From: Lumbricus terrestris
Taxonomy: Eukaryota; Annelida; Clitellata; Crassiclitellata; Lumbricidae
DNA length: 64,000 bases
NCBI GenBank assembly: GCA_949752735.1
Contig: OX457047.1
Coordinates: 4,693,618 to 4,757,617, forward strand
Direction of reading: 5' to 3'
The translations under genes and the position numbers were made by a program. How positions within the stretch are numbered: position 1 is the first letter of the stretch; each line of letters begins with the position of its first letter. The notes below the pieces were generated by a model, which had not been told where the DNA came from, did not search any database, and saw nothing but the letters and a program-made list of their open reading frames with translations. Positions 1 to 11,261 of the stretch are shown in pieces.

Positions 1-3000
1 GACAGTTGTCATCCCGTGCAAGTCAGAGCGCTGATCGACTCTGGTACTGAGATTCCAGTAATCAATGAGGAATTGTTGAAAGGAGCGACAGTGGAAGAAA
101 TTGGCAGAGTACATTTGCAATGTGTGGCTGGAGAACCCATTCCAGCTAAGTTGGTGAAAATCGAAGTGCGGATGAGTTGTCATAACGAAGGAGGAGATTT
201 GAAAGACAAGGGAGTAAATATCGCGCCATATTTAACCTTGGTGTGTGCCAGCATTCCGGCAGTCTTGTGCAAAGATAACAAAGAAAAGTTCTTGCTGCAT
301 CCAGAGATAATCGCAGAACTGAAAGAGGTTCCACCAGTGAATGTATTACAAGGAGAATTGCAAGCGAATGTGACTACAAGAGCACAGAGTCGGAGAAGAG
401 AAGTGGAAGAAGGAGAAGAGGAAAAGTCAAATGAAAGTTTGCTAGATGAGGACACAGAAAGCGATGATGAACAAAGCGTTCAAGAAGAAGAAGAAGGAAT
501 AACATCCGGAAACAATGAAATTGAAGAAGAGATGGTTGCATGTGAACGTAATAATGATGATGATTCTGAGAGTGATGGTGAAATAGACACGAGTATGAGG
601 GATTTGTTTGCCGAGAATACGAGTGATGAAAGACAATTGGCAGACGCAAAGAAATTTGAAGAGCAGCAGAGAAATGACGAGTCACTGAGGTCGTGGTGGA
701 AGATAGCTGAAGACAAAGGATCAGAGTTTAGTGTGGTGAATGGGTTGATGTATAAGAAGCATCAAATGTTGGACCAGTTGGTGTATCAGTTGGTGTTGCC
801 GAAGGAAAGAAGAATTCAGGTGATGGAATTGGCACATGAGTCAGTATTTGGCGGACACTTGGGAGAAGAGAAGACAAGGGAACGTATCAAGTTGTCCTTT
901 GTGTGGCCAAGAATGCGTAGAGATGTGGTGAAGTTCTGCAAGTCCTGTGAGAAGTGTCAGTTGAAAGCACGAAGTTTGGTGATGGATCGAGTGCCGATTA
1001 CACCAATACCAAGAGAGGATGTACCGTTCAGAAGAATGACCATGGACGTCGTAGGACCAATCGAACCGACTTCAGCAGCAGGGCATAAGTATTGTTTGTG
1101 CATCGTGGACTCATGTACAAGATGGCCGACAATATTCTTGATGAAGTCATTGACCGCTAAGGCTGTATGCGAAGCTTTGATGAAGCTGTTCATGGATGTG
1201 GGAGTTCCGTCAGTGATAACGAGCGATAGAGGGACGAATTTCACAGCCAGTCTAACAAGAGAATTTCTGAAACTGATGGGATGTTGTCCTCGATTCGATT
1301 CGCCAGGACATCCAGAAGCGGCAGGATTGGTGGAGAGATGGAATCAAACGTTCAAGAAAATGATTCATCATGTCGTTGTGGAAAATCCGAGACAGTGGCA
1401 TAAAATTATTCCATTTACAGTCTGGGCATTGAGAGAAGTGCCTAATGCAACTACAGGAGTGGCACCGTATTTGCTGGTCTATGGAAAGTTGCCGAGAGGG
1501 CCACTCACCATCCTTAAAGAAAGCTGGACCAAAGAAATAAATCTACCACCGAACATTGGAGTACAACCGGCAAAGTACCTGAAGAATTTAAGAGCAGACA
1601 TGGAAAAGGCCTTGACATTCGCCGAGAGTTGTGCTGAAGAAAAGCAAAAACAGTACGCCAGTCAATACAACAAAAGAGCAAAAGATAAAGAACTCGAGCC
1701 AGGAGAGAACGTCATCGTGCTGTATCCAACGTCAACCAATAAATTGATCTCCCGATGGCATGGTCCATGCACGGTCCTGCAAAGAAGATCCAAATATTCG
1801 TATCTGGTGGACATGAACGAAAATGGTCGACGGATTATTCATGCTAACAAGATGAGGAAGTTCATTACGAGAACATTGTCTTGTGGTCTGATCGTGGAAG
1901 AGGATGACGAATTTGGATCAGTGGTAGAAATACCGCTGAAGGAAGACTATTCAGAGACAAAACAGAAGTCACTTCAATTGGATTACGAGCAAATTGGACA
2001 TCTGACCAGCGAACAGCAGAAACAATTACTTGATGTACTGAATCGATATGCAGACAGATTTTCAGACCAACCTGGACTATGTACATTAGTAGAACACGAA
2101 GTGGTGCTGAGACCAGACTTTCGAGAAAAAGAATTCGTGGCATATCGAATACCACTAATATACCGAGCAGAAGTGGAAAAACAAATACAAGAGATGCTGA
2201 AAGAAAATATCATTCAACCATCGTCAAGCAGAATGGCAAGTCCACTTGTCATTGTCAAAAAGAAGAATGGATCCTTGAGATTGGCTTGTGACTACAGGTA
2301 CATTAACTCTTTTACTGAAAACTGCAGATATCCTATGCCAATCGTCAACGATGTCTTGAGCAAAGTTGGAAAATCCAAGTTCATTTCTGTTCTGGACTGC
2401 CGCAGTGCATATTGGACTTGTCCTGTGAAAAAGAGTGACCAATGGAAGACTGCGTTTGTTACACATAATGGACTGTATGAATTTACGCGTGTTCCGTTTG
2501 GAATGATTAACTCTGGACGGACTTTTGTAAAAGCGATAAATATGATCTTGCAACCGATTCATGATTTTACTGAACCTTATGTTGATGACATTGCAGTGCA
2601 TTCGAATGATTGGGACATTCATTTAAGACATTTGGAATTATTCTTGAAACAAATAAGACTGCATAATGTAACATTGAACTTGAAGAAATGTGTGTTTGGT
2701 AAGAGTGAGGTGAAGTTCATCGGTCACCTCATAGGATCAGGGAAGAAGATGATGAATCCAGACAGGATTGACAGTTTAATTAATTTGAAGAAACCTGAAA
2801 CCAGGAAGGAAGTGAAGCAAGTCTTAGGATTTTTTGGATTTTACAGACAGTTTATCTGTAATTTTGCTGAAATTGCTAAACCATTGACAGACTTGACCAG
2901 CAAGAAAGTACCTGAGAACATTGTTTGGACTGATGCACATCAGAAATCTTTTGATTCCCTTAAACAGATTGTTTTATCAAATGTGATTCTATATATGTTT

Positions 3001-3381
3001 GAGGTTGGGAAACCATTTAATTTGTACTGTGATAGCAGTGATTTTGCTGTGGGAGCTGTACTGTCTCAGGTGGACGAGGAAGGGATTGAACGTCCTGTTT
3101 CATTTATCAGTCAGAAGCTGACAGATACTCAGAGGAGGTGGGCGACGATTGAGAAGGAAGCCTATGCAATCATATGGGCTTTAAACAAGTTGAAAGAAAT
3201 TCTTATTGGTTCTAAAATCAATGTGTTTACAGACCATAATCCTTTAGTTTATTTGACTGAATCAATGTCGAAATCTGCTAAATTAGTCAGATGGTCTTTA
3301 TCATTGCAAAATTTTGACATTCTGTTGAACTATAAGAAAGGTAAATTGAATGTAGTAGCTGATTGTCTGTCTAGATTGTAG
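1..3381 (+). CDS. pol: Ty3/Gypsy pol polyprotein, Gmr1-like order PR-INT-RT-RNaseH; 5' end outside window
   Basis: This is the pol polyprotein of an LTR retrotransposon. The frame is already open at base 1, so the protein starts upstream; residue 1 below is the codon at base 16. An aspartic protease motif (LIDSGTE, D8) comes first, then an acidic Glu/Asp-rich linker (about 130-205). The integrase follows with an HHCC zinc finger (H274, H281, C311, C314), a D344-D404-E440 core with D,D(35)E spacing, and a GPY/F-type module (WHGPCTVL). Reverse transcriptase comes after integrase, with motif-A Asp 794 and YVDD at 855-858, then RNase H (CDSSD, D1006; TDHNPL). Gypsy elements normally have RT before INT, so this order identifies the Gmr1-like branch. 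There is no internal stop or frameshift over 3.38 kb, which suggests a young copy. Gag and the 5' LTR lie outside the window. Confidence 0.93.
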   Translation, partial: DSCHPVQVRALIDSGTEIPVINEELLKGATVEEIGRVHLQCVAGEPIPAKLVKIEVRMSCHNEGGDLKDKGVNIAPYLTLVCASIPAVLCKDNKEKFLLHPEIIAELKEVPPVNVLQGELQANVTTRAQSRRREVEEGEEEKSNESLLDEDTESDDEQSVQEEEEGITSGNNEIEEEMVACERNNDDDSESDGEIDTSMRDLFAENTSDERQLADAKKFEEQQRNDESLRSWWKIAEDKGSEFSVVNGLMYKKHQMLDQLVYQLVLPKERRIQVMELAHESVFGGHLGEEKTRERIKLSFVWPRMRRDVVKFCKSCEKCQLKARSLVMDRVPITPIPREDVPFRRMTMDVVGPIEPTSAAGHKYCLCIVDSCTRWPTIFLMKSLTAKAVCEALMKLFMDVGVPSVITSDRGTNFTASLTREFLKLMGCCPRFDSPGHPEAAGLVERWNQTFKKMIHHVVVENPRQWHKIIPFTVWALREVPNATTGVAPYLLVYGKLPRGPLTILKESWTKEINLPPNIGVQPAKYLKNLRADMEKALTFAESCAEEKQKQYASQYNKRAKDKELEPGENVIVLYPTSTNKLISRWHGPCTVLQRRSKYSYLVDMNENGRRIIHANKMRKFITRTLSCGLIVEEDDEFGSVVEIPLKEDYSETKQKSLQLDYEQIGHLTSEQQKQLLDVLNRYADRFSDQPGLCTLVEHEVVLRPDFREKEFVAYRIPLIYRAEVEKQIQEMLKENIIQPSSSRMASPLVIVKKKNGSLRLACDYRYINSFTENCRYPMPIVNDVLSKVGKSKFISVLDCRSAYWTCPVKKSDQWKTAFVTHNGLYEFTRVPFGMINSGRTFVKAINMILQPIHDFTEPYVDDIAVHSNDWDIHLRHLELFLKQIRLHNVTLNLKKCVFGKSEVKFIGHLIGSGKKMMNPDRIDSLINLKKPETRKEVKQVLGFFGFYRQFICNFAEIAKPLTDLTSKKVPENIVWTDAHQKSFDSLKQIVLSNVILYMFEVGKPFNLYCDSSDFAVGAVLSQVDEEGIERPVSFISQKLTDTQRRWATIEKEAYAIIWALNKLKEILIGSKINVFTDHNPLVYLTESMSKSAKLVRWSLSLQNFDILLNYKKGKLNVVADCLSRL

Positions 3382-3474
3382 TGTAAGATATTTTATGATG
3401 TATTATGTTATAGACTATTTGCATTGTTTAGTTAAGGTACGTTCGCTAATTTTTATAGATAATTAGCTCTCTTT

Positions 3475-3491
3475 AAAAGAAAGGAGGGAGG
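3475..3491 (+). other. polypurine tract of the Gypsy element
   Basis: A 17-bp all-purine run lies 94 bp after the pol stop and 3 bp before a TG that would begin the 3' LTR. This is the expected place for the plus-strand primer of an LTR retrotransposon. Confidence 0.75.
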
Positions 3492-3494
3492 TAA

Positions 3495-4290
3495 TGTGAG
3501 CTAATTTTGTATAGTCTATGTGGTCAGTTGATGTTTAGGCGTACGAATAGACCAGCTCAAGGTCAGCGTCTAGACAGTTAGGCCTGCAGGTGACAGACTG
3601 GCGGGAAAGTTGGCGCGGTTCGGCCGACCGTCGCCGGAGAGCGAGAGAGAGAGAGCGAGGCAGACAGACAGACGGACAGATAGACGGAGAGAGGCAGATA
3701 GAAGGACAGAGCGGCAAGGGGAAGAGTGTACGCCCAGACAGTGAGATAAGATGTAGAAGAAGGAGTTGGTAGTAGAGAGTAGAAGACGTTTTAGAGAACA
3801 GTGGAGTTAGATAACAATAGTTGCGTTGCTGTCGTTGAATTCAAGCGTTTGTCGTCGTTGATCCTTTGTTGTGTTATTTGCGTTGTTATGAAGAAAGAAG
3901 AAAATACCAGAAACAGAGCTTTGTTGTAATTGAACAAGTTAAGAACTTTAGAAACTTATACACTAGCTTTAGATACCGAAATACAGTGACTAGGTTAGGC
4001 GTAGGCTGCGCTACTGAACACTGAAGAAAAAGGAAGAAAACTTTGAAGGTCAATTGGAGGTTGACAGTTATACTTGTGTTTATATGTGTTAATGTTTTTA
4101 AAATTTACTACGAATATATACACGATTGACTTACATTGTATGCCATAAATCATAGTTGGATAGTGTTATAAGATTGTTTCATTTCGTTGCTTTATATTAA
4201 GACAATGCAATTGCGTGAGAGACTTAGATTACATTTATATATATTATTTCTATTATAGATTTTAATTACATTTATACATTAATTCTCCTG
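3495..4290 (+). repeat. probable 3' LTR of the Gypsy element (right edge uncertain)
   Basis: The segment starts with TGTGAGC right after the polypurine tract. It contains a GA-rich stretch (3635-3725) and an AT-rich distal part. A diverged relative at 45200-45715 shares ordered blocks with it, which supports this being an LTR. The 5' LTR is outside the window, so the right end (about 4290) is a guess. Confidence 0.55.
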
Positions 4291-4311
4291 TGCATGACTG
4301 ACACCCTGAAT

Positions 4312-4410
4312 TTTGTTTTTGTCCACCATGGATGGGGGGGGCCACGTCCCATGGTGATTTGAAATGGGGGGGGCCATGGCCGGATTGGCCCCCCCTGGAT
4401 CCGCCCCTGG
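4312..4410. repeat. G/C-run repeat ending in GGATCCGCCCCTG, joined to piggyBac remnant
   Basis: Two G8-9 runs and a C7 run are arranged around CCATGG words, ending in GGATCCGCCCCTG. The end resembles termini of widespread hAT-type elements that read CAGGGGCGGATCC, but no second end or target duplication is visible. It abuts the piggyBac coding remnant and probably caused its 5' truncation. Confidence 0.35.
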
Positions 4411-4416
4411 TATCGT

Positions 4417-4857
4417 GTGAAGCTACGCAACAACAAATGGTGGTGGCAAGTTTTCACACACTTGATGTCTGCATCCTTGTCCAATGCCTGGATACTGTAC
4501 CGAAGACAGATAAGAAGTGGAAGAGCTACAGCAGCTGAGAAGGCTGACAGCAATTTTGATGACGAAGAACTGCCTAAACTGGATTTCTTGGGCTTCATTC
4601 GTAGCATTGTGGCTAACTATTTGCTGTTGTTCAGTGAGCCACAGAATCTGGGCAGACCATCCTCATCTGCAAATAGGAAAGCCGTTCTTATGAGAAACAT
4701 TCCAGACAGTGTCAGACTTAGCAGCAATGTCCAGCACTATCCAGACAATGTGAAACAGGGTAGATGTCGTGTCTGCAAGAAGAACACAACTTTCAGCTGT
4801 GGTGTCTGTCGCGTTAACCTGCACCCAGTGAACTGCTACAAGGACTATCATAAATAG
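4417..4857 (+). pseudogene. piggyBac (PGBD-type) transposase, C-terminal remnant
   Basis: The translation contains the distal part of the piggyBac DDE domain (NNKWWWQVFTHLMSASLSNA, then WILYRR). It ends in a cysteine-rich C-terminal zinc finger with CRVCKK, CGVC and CYKDYH, as in piggyBac transposases. About 146 residues remain; the catalytic Asp residues would lie upstream and are missing. The reading frame is open to a natural stop and is followed by about 290 bp of 3' end terminating at TTAA. It is a dead 5'-truncated copy unless an autonomous relative exists elsewhere. Confidence 0.8.
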
Positions 4858-4969
4858 GTCTCAAAGTGACTGCATGCTTACCTGCAAATGGCAGTATAGC
4901 ATAATAAAGCAGAGGCAAGGACAAGAACAGGCTGTCACTATGGCACTTCTCTAATGACATAACAGATAT

Positions 4970-5152
4970 TATGCATGGTCCAATATTGGAACAATGCCAC
5001 GTTCCAATAATGGAACCAAATTTACATGAGCTATAAAAATGTTTTTCAATGAAATTTTCACAAATCTAAGTTGATTCCTGTTATTAGTCAATATTATGTT
5101 GTGAAATATCTAAAAATTTCATCAAAATAAAATTTGGCCATGAATGGGTTAA
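4970..5152 (+). mobile_element. 3' terminal region of the piggyBac element with palindromes and TTAA
   Basis: Two adjacent imperfect palindromes (TCCAATATTGGA near 4980 and TTCCAATAATGGAA near 5003) lie downstream of the transposase. The element ends CCATGAATGGG followed by TTAA at 5149-5152, so the terminal repeat reads inward CCCATTCATGG. TTAA is the piggyBac target site. Confidence 0.65.
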
Positions 5153-5277
5153 GGAAGAACATTTTCAGCAATCCAGCTCCAATGAAATTTAATTGTGGTA
5201 TTACCTAATACGAATAAAAACCAGCTTTGACCCTTTCAGATCAAGTGAGGAGTGTACGTCGAACATACATTCTGAGC

Positions 5278-5500
5278 TATTTCGGGCATAACTTTTGAAC
5301 GGCGTGGAATATCATCACAAAATGTAACTCAAAATGTGCGTAAATGAACCGCCTAAAATTACCTACAATTTGATAATTTTTATACTTTAGAATGAGGGAG
5401 AAAAAAATTCCGGCGCCAAAACGTCCGGCGCCAAAACGGCGGCGCCAAAACGGCGGCGCCAAAACGTCCGGCGCCAAAACGGCGGCGCCAAAACGTCCTG
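5278..5500. repeat. diverged remnant of the TTAA 'B' element with a 14-15 bp GGCGCC minisatellite
   Basis: The first half (ATAACTTTTGAACGGCG, then ATCATCACAAAATGTAACTCAAAA split by small changes) matches the terminal part of the elements at 21641 and 24262. It runs into six tandem units of CGGCGCCAAAACGTC or CGGCGCCAAAACGG at 5411-5498. Each unit contains the 6-bp palindrome GGCGCC. Confidence 0.6.
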
Positions 5501-5501
5501 C

Positions 5502-6250
5502 TTCGTTATCAATTGCCTGCTAAGAAATTAGGACAAATTGGCCTAAAATATATCCTTTACAAAACAGTTTGTTAATTTTGAGTTGCTATTATGTAGCGCC
5601 GAAATATCGATGGTGTTGCAACCAGCACCTGTTGCAACCAGCCCCGTTCTCCCCTATCTGCCTTCAGACATACAGAGATTGTGCAATCGGTGCTAGAGAC
5701 TTACATAACACAATTTTACCTTTTGATTTTGCATGACTTGAGATCCCTCGAAGTTATAAGCTAGCGAGTTTTTGCAAATCAAGAATTTCCTCGTCTAAAG
5801 ATGAGATCAATGGCGCATCCATCAAACAAGACATCAAAATAGCAAAGTCACTATCTGTCGACGCTGCGACGTAAGAAACATGAGTGTCGCCCTCCTCCTT
5901 TGAACAAGGTAGGGACTGGCATCACCGAATAACATACATGGGTGGAGTTCTCCATTTAAACGTCATAACAATAATTTATAAACGACTCTGAATCATAGAA
6001 ACATATGATTAGCCCTCCTACTGTACCGGTATCTGGTCTGGGCACGGGCACTACCATGATAGTGCGGAATGCGACGGAGTGACAAAACTGTACTCACACC
6101 TTACTCAGGTTTGCTAAAACATTATAATTATAGCAACAATGACAATGAGAATTCAAAGAAATTAGCAAGTGCAAATTATAATTGATACCACGACAATAAT
6201 TATTATTGATAATATGACCAGGTGAGCATCAGTTTAATTAGCGACACATT
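5502..6250. other. no gene seen; one short SINE-like core fragment
   Basis: No supportable ORF or structured repeat is visible. At about 5886-5931 a reverse-orientation fragment of the SINE-like core (GTCGCCCTCCTCC) occurs. Confidence 0.5.
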
Positions 6251-6258
6251 TTGATTAC

Positions 6259-6536
6259 CAGTGGCGGCGCCAGGATTTCTGTTTGGGGAGGGCTGAAGTC
6301 TCGCGATGAAAATTTCACATTTTCATCCGAAATTTCTGACGACCTTTTTTTAGTCACGAACCGAAATCTCATGAAAATTTCTCGTTTTCGCCGCCAACAT
6401 TTCTGACGACCTTTTTTAAGTCGTCAGCCGAAAATCGTGGATATTTCAATGTAAAAAATTCGGATGGACCTTTTTTTAGGGGGTTAGTCTCTTGTAGGGG
6501 CTTGGCCCCCCGCAGTCCCCCCTAGCGCCACCACTG
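6259..6536. mobile_element. hAT-type MITE, 278 bp, with TSD
   Basis: The ends are CAGTGGCGGCGCCAGG and CCTAGCGCCACCACTG, nearly perfect inverted repeats. They are flanked by TTGATTAC (6251-6258) and TTGAGTAC (6537-6544), a 7/8 match, as expected of an 8-bp hAT duplication. Inside lies a perfect hairpin, CTGACGAC (6403-6410) pairing with GTCGTCAG (6420-6427) around a T-rich loop. No coding capacity. Confidence 0.8.
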
Positions 6537-6870
6537 TTGAGTACTTCAGCAGTTACGACAGGTAGAGAACAATAGCAATACAATGTACACGTAGAACGAC
6601 GCGAATGAGCAACAATTTGGAATTGAGACTTGGCTGAAGCAGGAACGGGCTAGTGTTGATGAAAATCCATTACTACGACCATGGCATGTAGCCAAAAGAT
6701 GGCGACAATCGCTGGAAACCAATACAACCATTCGGTTCATTATTGAACACCTTTAAGTTTGAGATACGGACAATATATATACATATGTATATATAATTGC
6801 GCAATTTACGTTGGTTCAAGTAACTGTCTCAGTGATAAACAGTCTGCGTGCATGACATGTACCATAATTA

Positions 6871-8080
6871 CACCGTGATTCAAAAAAAAGTAAGCCAAAA
6901 TGTTTTTCAAATATCTCCAATGCCTGATAACATATCACGCTAAAATTTTCCATATATTTAGAGAATTGAACCAAGAATATGATTCCAAGATTTCATGAGA
7001 TAAAGTTGAACGGATAAAAAGATATGTATCTTTCAACTTCATATGCCGAAATTTCAGTTTACTAGCAATTTTCTGTTAGATTCAATAAAATGTAATTCAA
7101 ACTGTTTTCCTTATATCTCTAATGCCTGATGACTAATCATGCTAAAATTTTCAAGATATGTAGAGAATTGAATAGCAACATGATCCAACAGTTTGGTTTG
7201 ATTATTTAATTAAATAAGATGCTCAAAATGTCCTCCTCCTGCTTGCACGCAAGTCTGGAGGCGCAGGCGCCATTGGGCAACAGCATCGTCGATTATCCGC
7301 TGGTCCAGGTCATCCCACACTTCCATCAAGCGCTACTTCAGATCGTTTATACCATGGATTGTTGTCTACTCGATCTTGCATCAAGCTCCACACTTTATGG
7401 TCGACAGGATTCAAATCTGGGCTGTTCGGAGGCCATAATGTGGGAGAAATTAAGTCTGGCGTCTCTCTTGTCAGCATTTCAATGGTTTCCTTGGCTCTGT
7501 GGGCTGGGGCACTGCCCTGTTGAAAAAAACAGCCTTCTGGGGCTAGATTTCTGATTACAGATAGAGGATGTTGTGACAGTAGAACGTCGCGATAATAGGA
7601 TCCATTAATTTTTACTCCAGGGTCACTGAAGGCCAAAATTGGGAACTGTCAAGCGTCGAAACCGCAAAAAACACCATAACAGACTTGCTGAAAACTGAAG
7701 TTTCGGGAGATGAAGTTGAAATATTCATATCTTTCTATCCGTTCAAATTTATGACTTGATATTTTGGAATCCCATTCTTGATTCAATTCTCTAAATATTG
7801 GGAAAATTTTACTATGATTAATTATCAGGCCATAAAGATACTGAAAAAGTTTGATTCACATTTTATTGAATCTAACAGAAAATTGCTAGGAAACTGAAAT
7901 TTCGGCATATGAAGTTGAAAGATAGATATCTTTTTATCCGTTCAACTTTATCTCATGAAATCTTGGAATCATATTCTTGGTCCAATTCTCTAAATATTTG
8001 GAAAATTTTAGCGTGATATGTTATCAGGCATTGGAGATATATGAAAAATAATTTGGCTTACTTTTTTTTGAATCACGGTG
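6871..8080. mobile_element. Tc1/mariner-type element with compound long TIRs (1210 bp)
   Basis: Outer ends CACCGTGATTCAAAAAAAAG and CTTTTTTTTGAATCACGGTG are inverted and flanked by TA (6869-6870, 8081-8082), the mariner target. The similarity extends inward for roughly 300 bp on each side. Each arm is itself built of two related modules of about 190 bp, for example the words AATGCCTGATAACATATCAC and TCTAATGCCTGATGACTAAT. Between the arms lies a transposase fragment on the minus strand. Confidence 0.85.
7310..7636 (-). pseudogene. Tc1/mariner transposase fragment
   Basis: The 108-residue translation holds the C-terminal catalytic part of a mariner-type transposase: FFQQGSAPAHRAKETIEML, then WPPNSPDLNPVDHKVWSLMQ. 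The second motif has the third acidic residue. In relatives the first motif normally reads QQD-APAHRA, so the second catalytic Asp appears to be replaced by Gly here. The N-terminal DNA-binding half is absent. The fragment sits inside the inverted-repeat element 6871-8080. Confidence 0.8.
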
Positions 8081-8082
8081 TA

Positions 8083-9067
8083 TAATGTACGGTTCTGGTT
8101 AAACCAACTGCAGGCTAATAGCATGTTAGGTCAACCCTAGAACCACGCACAACACTTGCGTTGATGTAGGGTACATGGGATGCAGTGCAGATTCATCGAT
8201 CTCGTTAGAAGGAGACGAGACCATGACGCGTGCCAGCAAGCGCAGAAACTATTCTGGAAGACAATCTTGGTCACAAACTGTGTTTCAATCTGTCCACTGT
8301 GTGGAATGACATGCGCTCATTGAAGAGAGGGTTTGGACGGATGGGGGAGGCAGTGCTAAGAGTCAGGCGAGGTTCGATATATTCCTCCTCGTCAATGTAA
8401 ATTGAAGCATTATAGAGGTCATTGAGTTCGTTAATATTTGTATGGCACACTCTGTGGATGACTTTCTGCCGTTGCGATATTGGGCTGTCTTCCTCAGATT
8501 TATTTCAACGATCGACTCGGTTGTCTTTGACTATTGCCAATAGCAACCAAGTTTTATAATAGTCAAGCAATCGTAATCGTATTCTCCAAATTTCTAAGCG
8601 CCGTTCGACGTCAAGCGCTGGACACCAGCTTATTCATGTGAACGCTGGGTATATAATTAATTTTATAAAAACTGCATGCATCTGAAGTAGATGATAGTAG
8701 TCTAAGAAAGCAAGGCAAAATTACTGACATGAGCAGAAAAACGCTCATGATAAATTATTATGTCCTGAAAGCCAAAGCAACTAATTCGGTGTCAATGGCC
8801 ATTGAAGCCGTAAGATGTCGTTAAACACTTTAGACTAAATACTATAGCCAGGTTTTCATTACTAGACACCCCAAATTTATTGATTAGAAAAAGTATATAA
8901 ACTAATTGAGTCTAATCGCTAGTGTTGACAACCGATGTTCTTATCGATAGAATTGATATTGCGCCACCTCCTGTAAATTATTCATAGTTTCGCTCAGCTA
9001 GAGTGAAGTCGTAAACAAATCTTGTGAACGAGTTAGACCGTAGCACCGTCATCACCTTTGTTTTGTC
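8083..9067. other. no gene or repeat recognised
   Basis: I see no supportable ORF and no internal repeat. 8813-8840 has GATGTCGTTAAACACTTTAG, resembling the end of the SINE-like core. Confidence 0.45.
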
Positions 9068-9433
9068 CAGTAGCGGCCCTAGGGGGGCTAGGGGAGACTA
9101 TGCCCCCCTTAAAAAGGCCATCCATATTTTTCATGTAAAAATTAAATTTTTTGACGAATAACCCCCTATAACCCTCTCCTCCAAATAACCGTAAAGGTAT
9201 GCACGAGATTTGTCAGACAGCTCGGCGGTCACGGAAAAGGACCAGTTTTTCTAGATTTCGACCAAATGATTAAAAAAAGTCATCAGAAAATTTGACGGAC
9301 GAAATGGATATTTTTCTTGAGATTTTGGTCGATGACTAAAAAAAGGTCATCAGAAATTTTGCCGACTGAAAACGGAAAATTTTCTCCGCAAATTCAGCCC
9401 CCACCCAAAACTGAAATCTTAGCGCCGCCACTG
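9068..9433. mobile_element. hAT-type MITE, diverged copy
   Basis: The ends CAGTAGCGGCCC and TTAGCGCCGCCACTG match the family of 6259-6536 and 37924-40753. Internal GATGAC (9331-9336) pairs with GTCATC (9346-9351) in the family hairpin. No target duplication is evident. Confidence 0.65.
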
Positions 9434-11261
9434 AGCATTGGGCCTATAATCCGTTATTGACTTACTATAATTATTACTTTTAATTTTAATATAGAAACGA
9501 TATTTAAAATAACAATTTTTTTCGCAAACATAATATTCGTTATTATTATTCCTTATGTCAGATATGCTATAGTTTCTTTACACACCTTTTAATCGGATAT
9601 ACATGTAATTCTTAATTTAAAAAGTAATAAATCGTTGCAAGTAAGTAGCATCCCTTGCCCATGATAGCGAAATCGATACCTCACAATTAGCCTACCTTTA
9701 GAAATGGACACTACCATCGCTTGCATTTGATTAACGATAGACATAATTATTTCCATCGATCGATTTACAATGACCGAAGTTGCATGGGAATCTAAATTTC
9801 GGACGTCCAGAGGATTTCAGCAATTGGATAAATCAAAGCAGCTTTCTACCGCCATGGAAGTTATGCGTCATGTTGATCAGCCATGTTTAGAAGATTCTAT
9901 AGACTGCCATCGGTCGGTAAAGATCAAACAGTTCGACCAGACGGGCCTGACATCGTCATTGGTTTTATGATGTGTTGGCTAATTATGTGAAGTAGTTTTA
10001 TCGTTCTCGTCTCGTCTCTGAAGATCGAACAGTTATAATGCATTGCCGTAATTATGTGCGGTTCATCGAAGAGATGGTTCAGATGCTGAGATAGAGAGTT
10101 ATTTTGAGGCAGGACATGACAATTTGCAAACGATGTGAAACGGAACACTAGCGACCCATGCGAGATATCAGGTGTATCGCAAGAGAAACCTGAAATTCTC
10201 TGCTTTACTTTATTGATTCCATGATAAATATATTTCAGAAATCCTTGCAATTTTCGTGTCTTTAATAGTTTTATTTAAAGAATAGTTTCTCGTTCAATGC
10301 GATGAATGGTAAAAGCTCCAGTTACACTAGGCCTCACCCTGATCCACTTGGTCCATAATAGTCATATCATTTAGGACCTACATGCATGTGTTCAACTTTT
10401 CATCCCTCATCTCGACAATATTAATACAGAATTAAATCTAGACGTGTAAGTAAGTCACTAGAGATGTAAGATAATAGCCTGAGACCCAAATAGACAGTCG
10501 CTTACTCACTCAGTCATAAACGAACTTCCCTTAGTTGACGATAGTGACTGTTACACAATGGATCTACATGAAACTATTTTACTCACTTCTACAAGATTTC
10601 CTAAAGAGTGTAAACACCCCTTTTAATTTGGTTAGATATTAATAAAGTTTCGCATCGCCGTATGTAACAGCAAATAGATAAAAAGCATTAATTAATTGTA
10701 GCGTATAAACGTTACAATCTAACACATGCATTTTATTATCACAGATTGTCTTTTACCTTCGAAAGAGAATTAGAAGAGGAGGAGAAGAAAATGAATATGA
10801 TGTGGAACAGGAGTAGTAGGAGAATTTGCCATTTTTTGCCTATTTAAGCAGCACTCGTTCAGCAGTCCCCAGAAAAATGCACCGGCGCTATATAAAGTGA
10901 ACATCTTGTGGCGACATCTGTCATCGTGCGATAGCATTCGAATTGAACGATGCAATGTTCAGGTGATGAGTAGAAGTAAGGAAGGAGGAATGACTGTGTG
11001 GCTACATCGCCAACACTTGCTCTATTATAACCTGTGTCTGTATATGCATGTCTGCATGCGTGCCTTCTTTTCGTGTTTTCCTTTCCTTCACTTTCAACCT
11101 GTTTTTTTTCTTTTTCTTTCTCTGTATAATAATTATGGTCGACAATGAAATATAGACTGAAAGCGCAAAACTATGATCCACTGTACAGTTATAACTCATA
11201 AAGACACCCTTAAAACAAAATAACTATATAATATATAAATCTGGACGTCATGTGTTCTTAA
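9434..11261. other. no gene recognised
   Basis: AT-rich sequence with short ORFs lacking any recognisable motif; for example the 66-residue frame at 9770-9970 matches nothing I know. It contains weak copies (9581, 10613) and one good copy (11203) of the GACACC/TATA bipartite motif. Confidence 0.45.
11203..11239 (+). promoter_or_regulatory. bipartite GACACC...TATAAA motif
   Basis: GACACCCTTAAAA starts at 11203 and TATAAA at 11234, 31 bp apart from first base to first base. Function unknown. Confidence 0.4.

Noticed and set aside
9770..9970. 66-residue ORF as a small gene
   Set aside because: No recognisable motif and no supporting context; length is within chance expectation.
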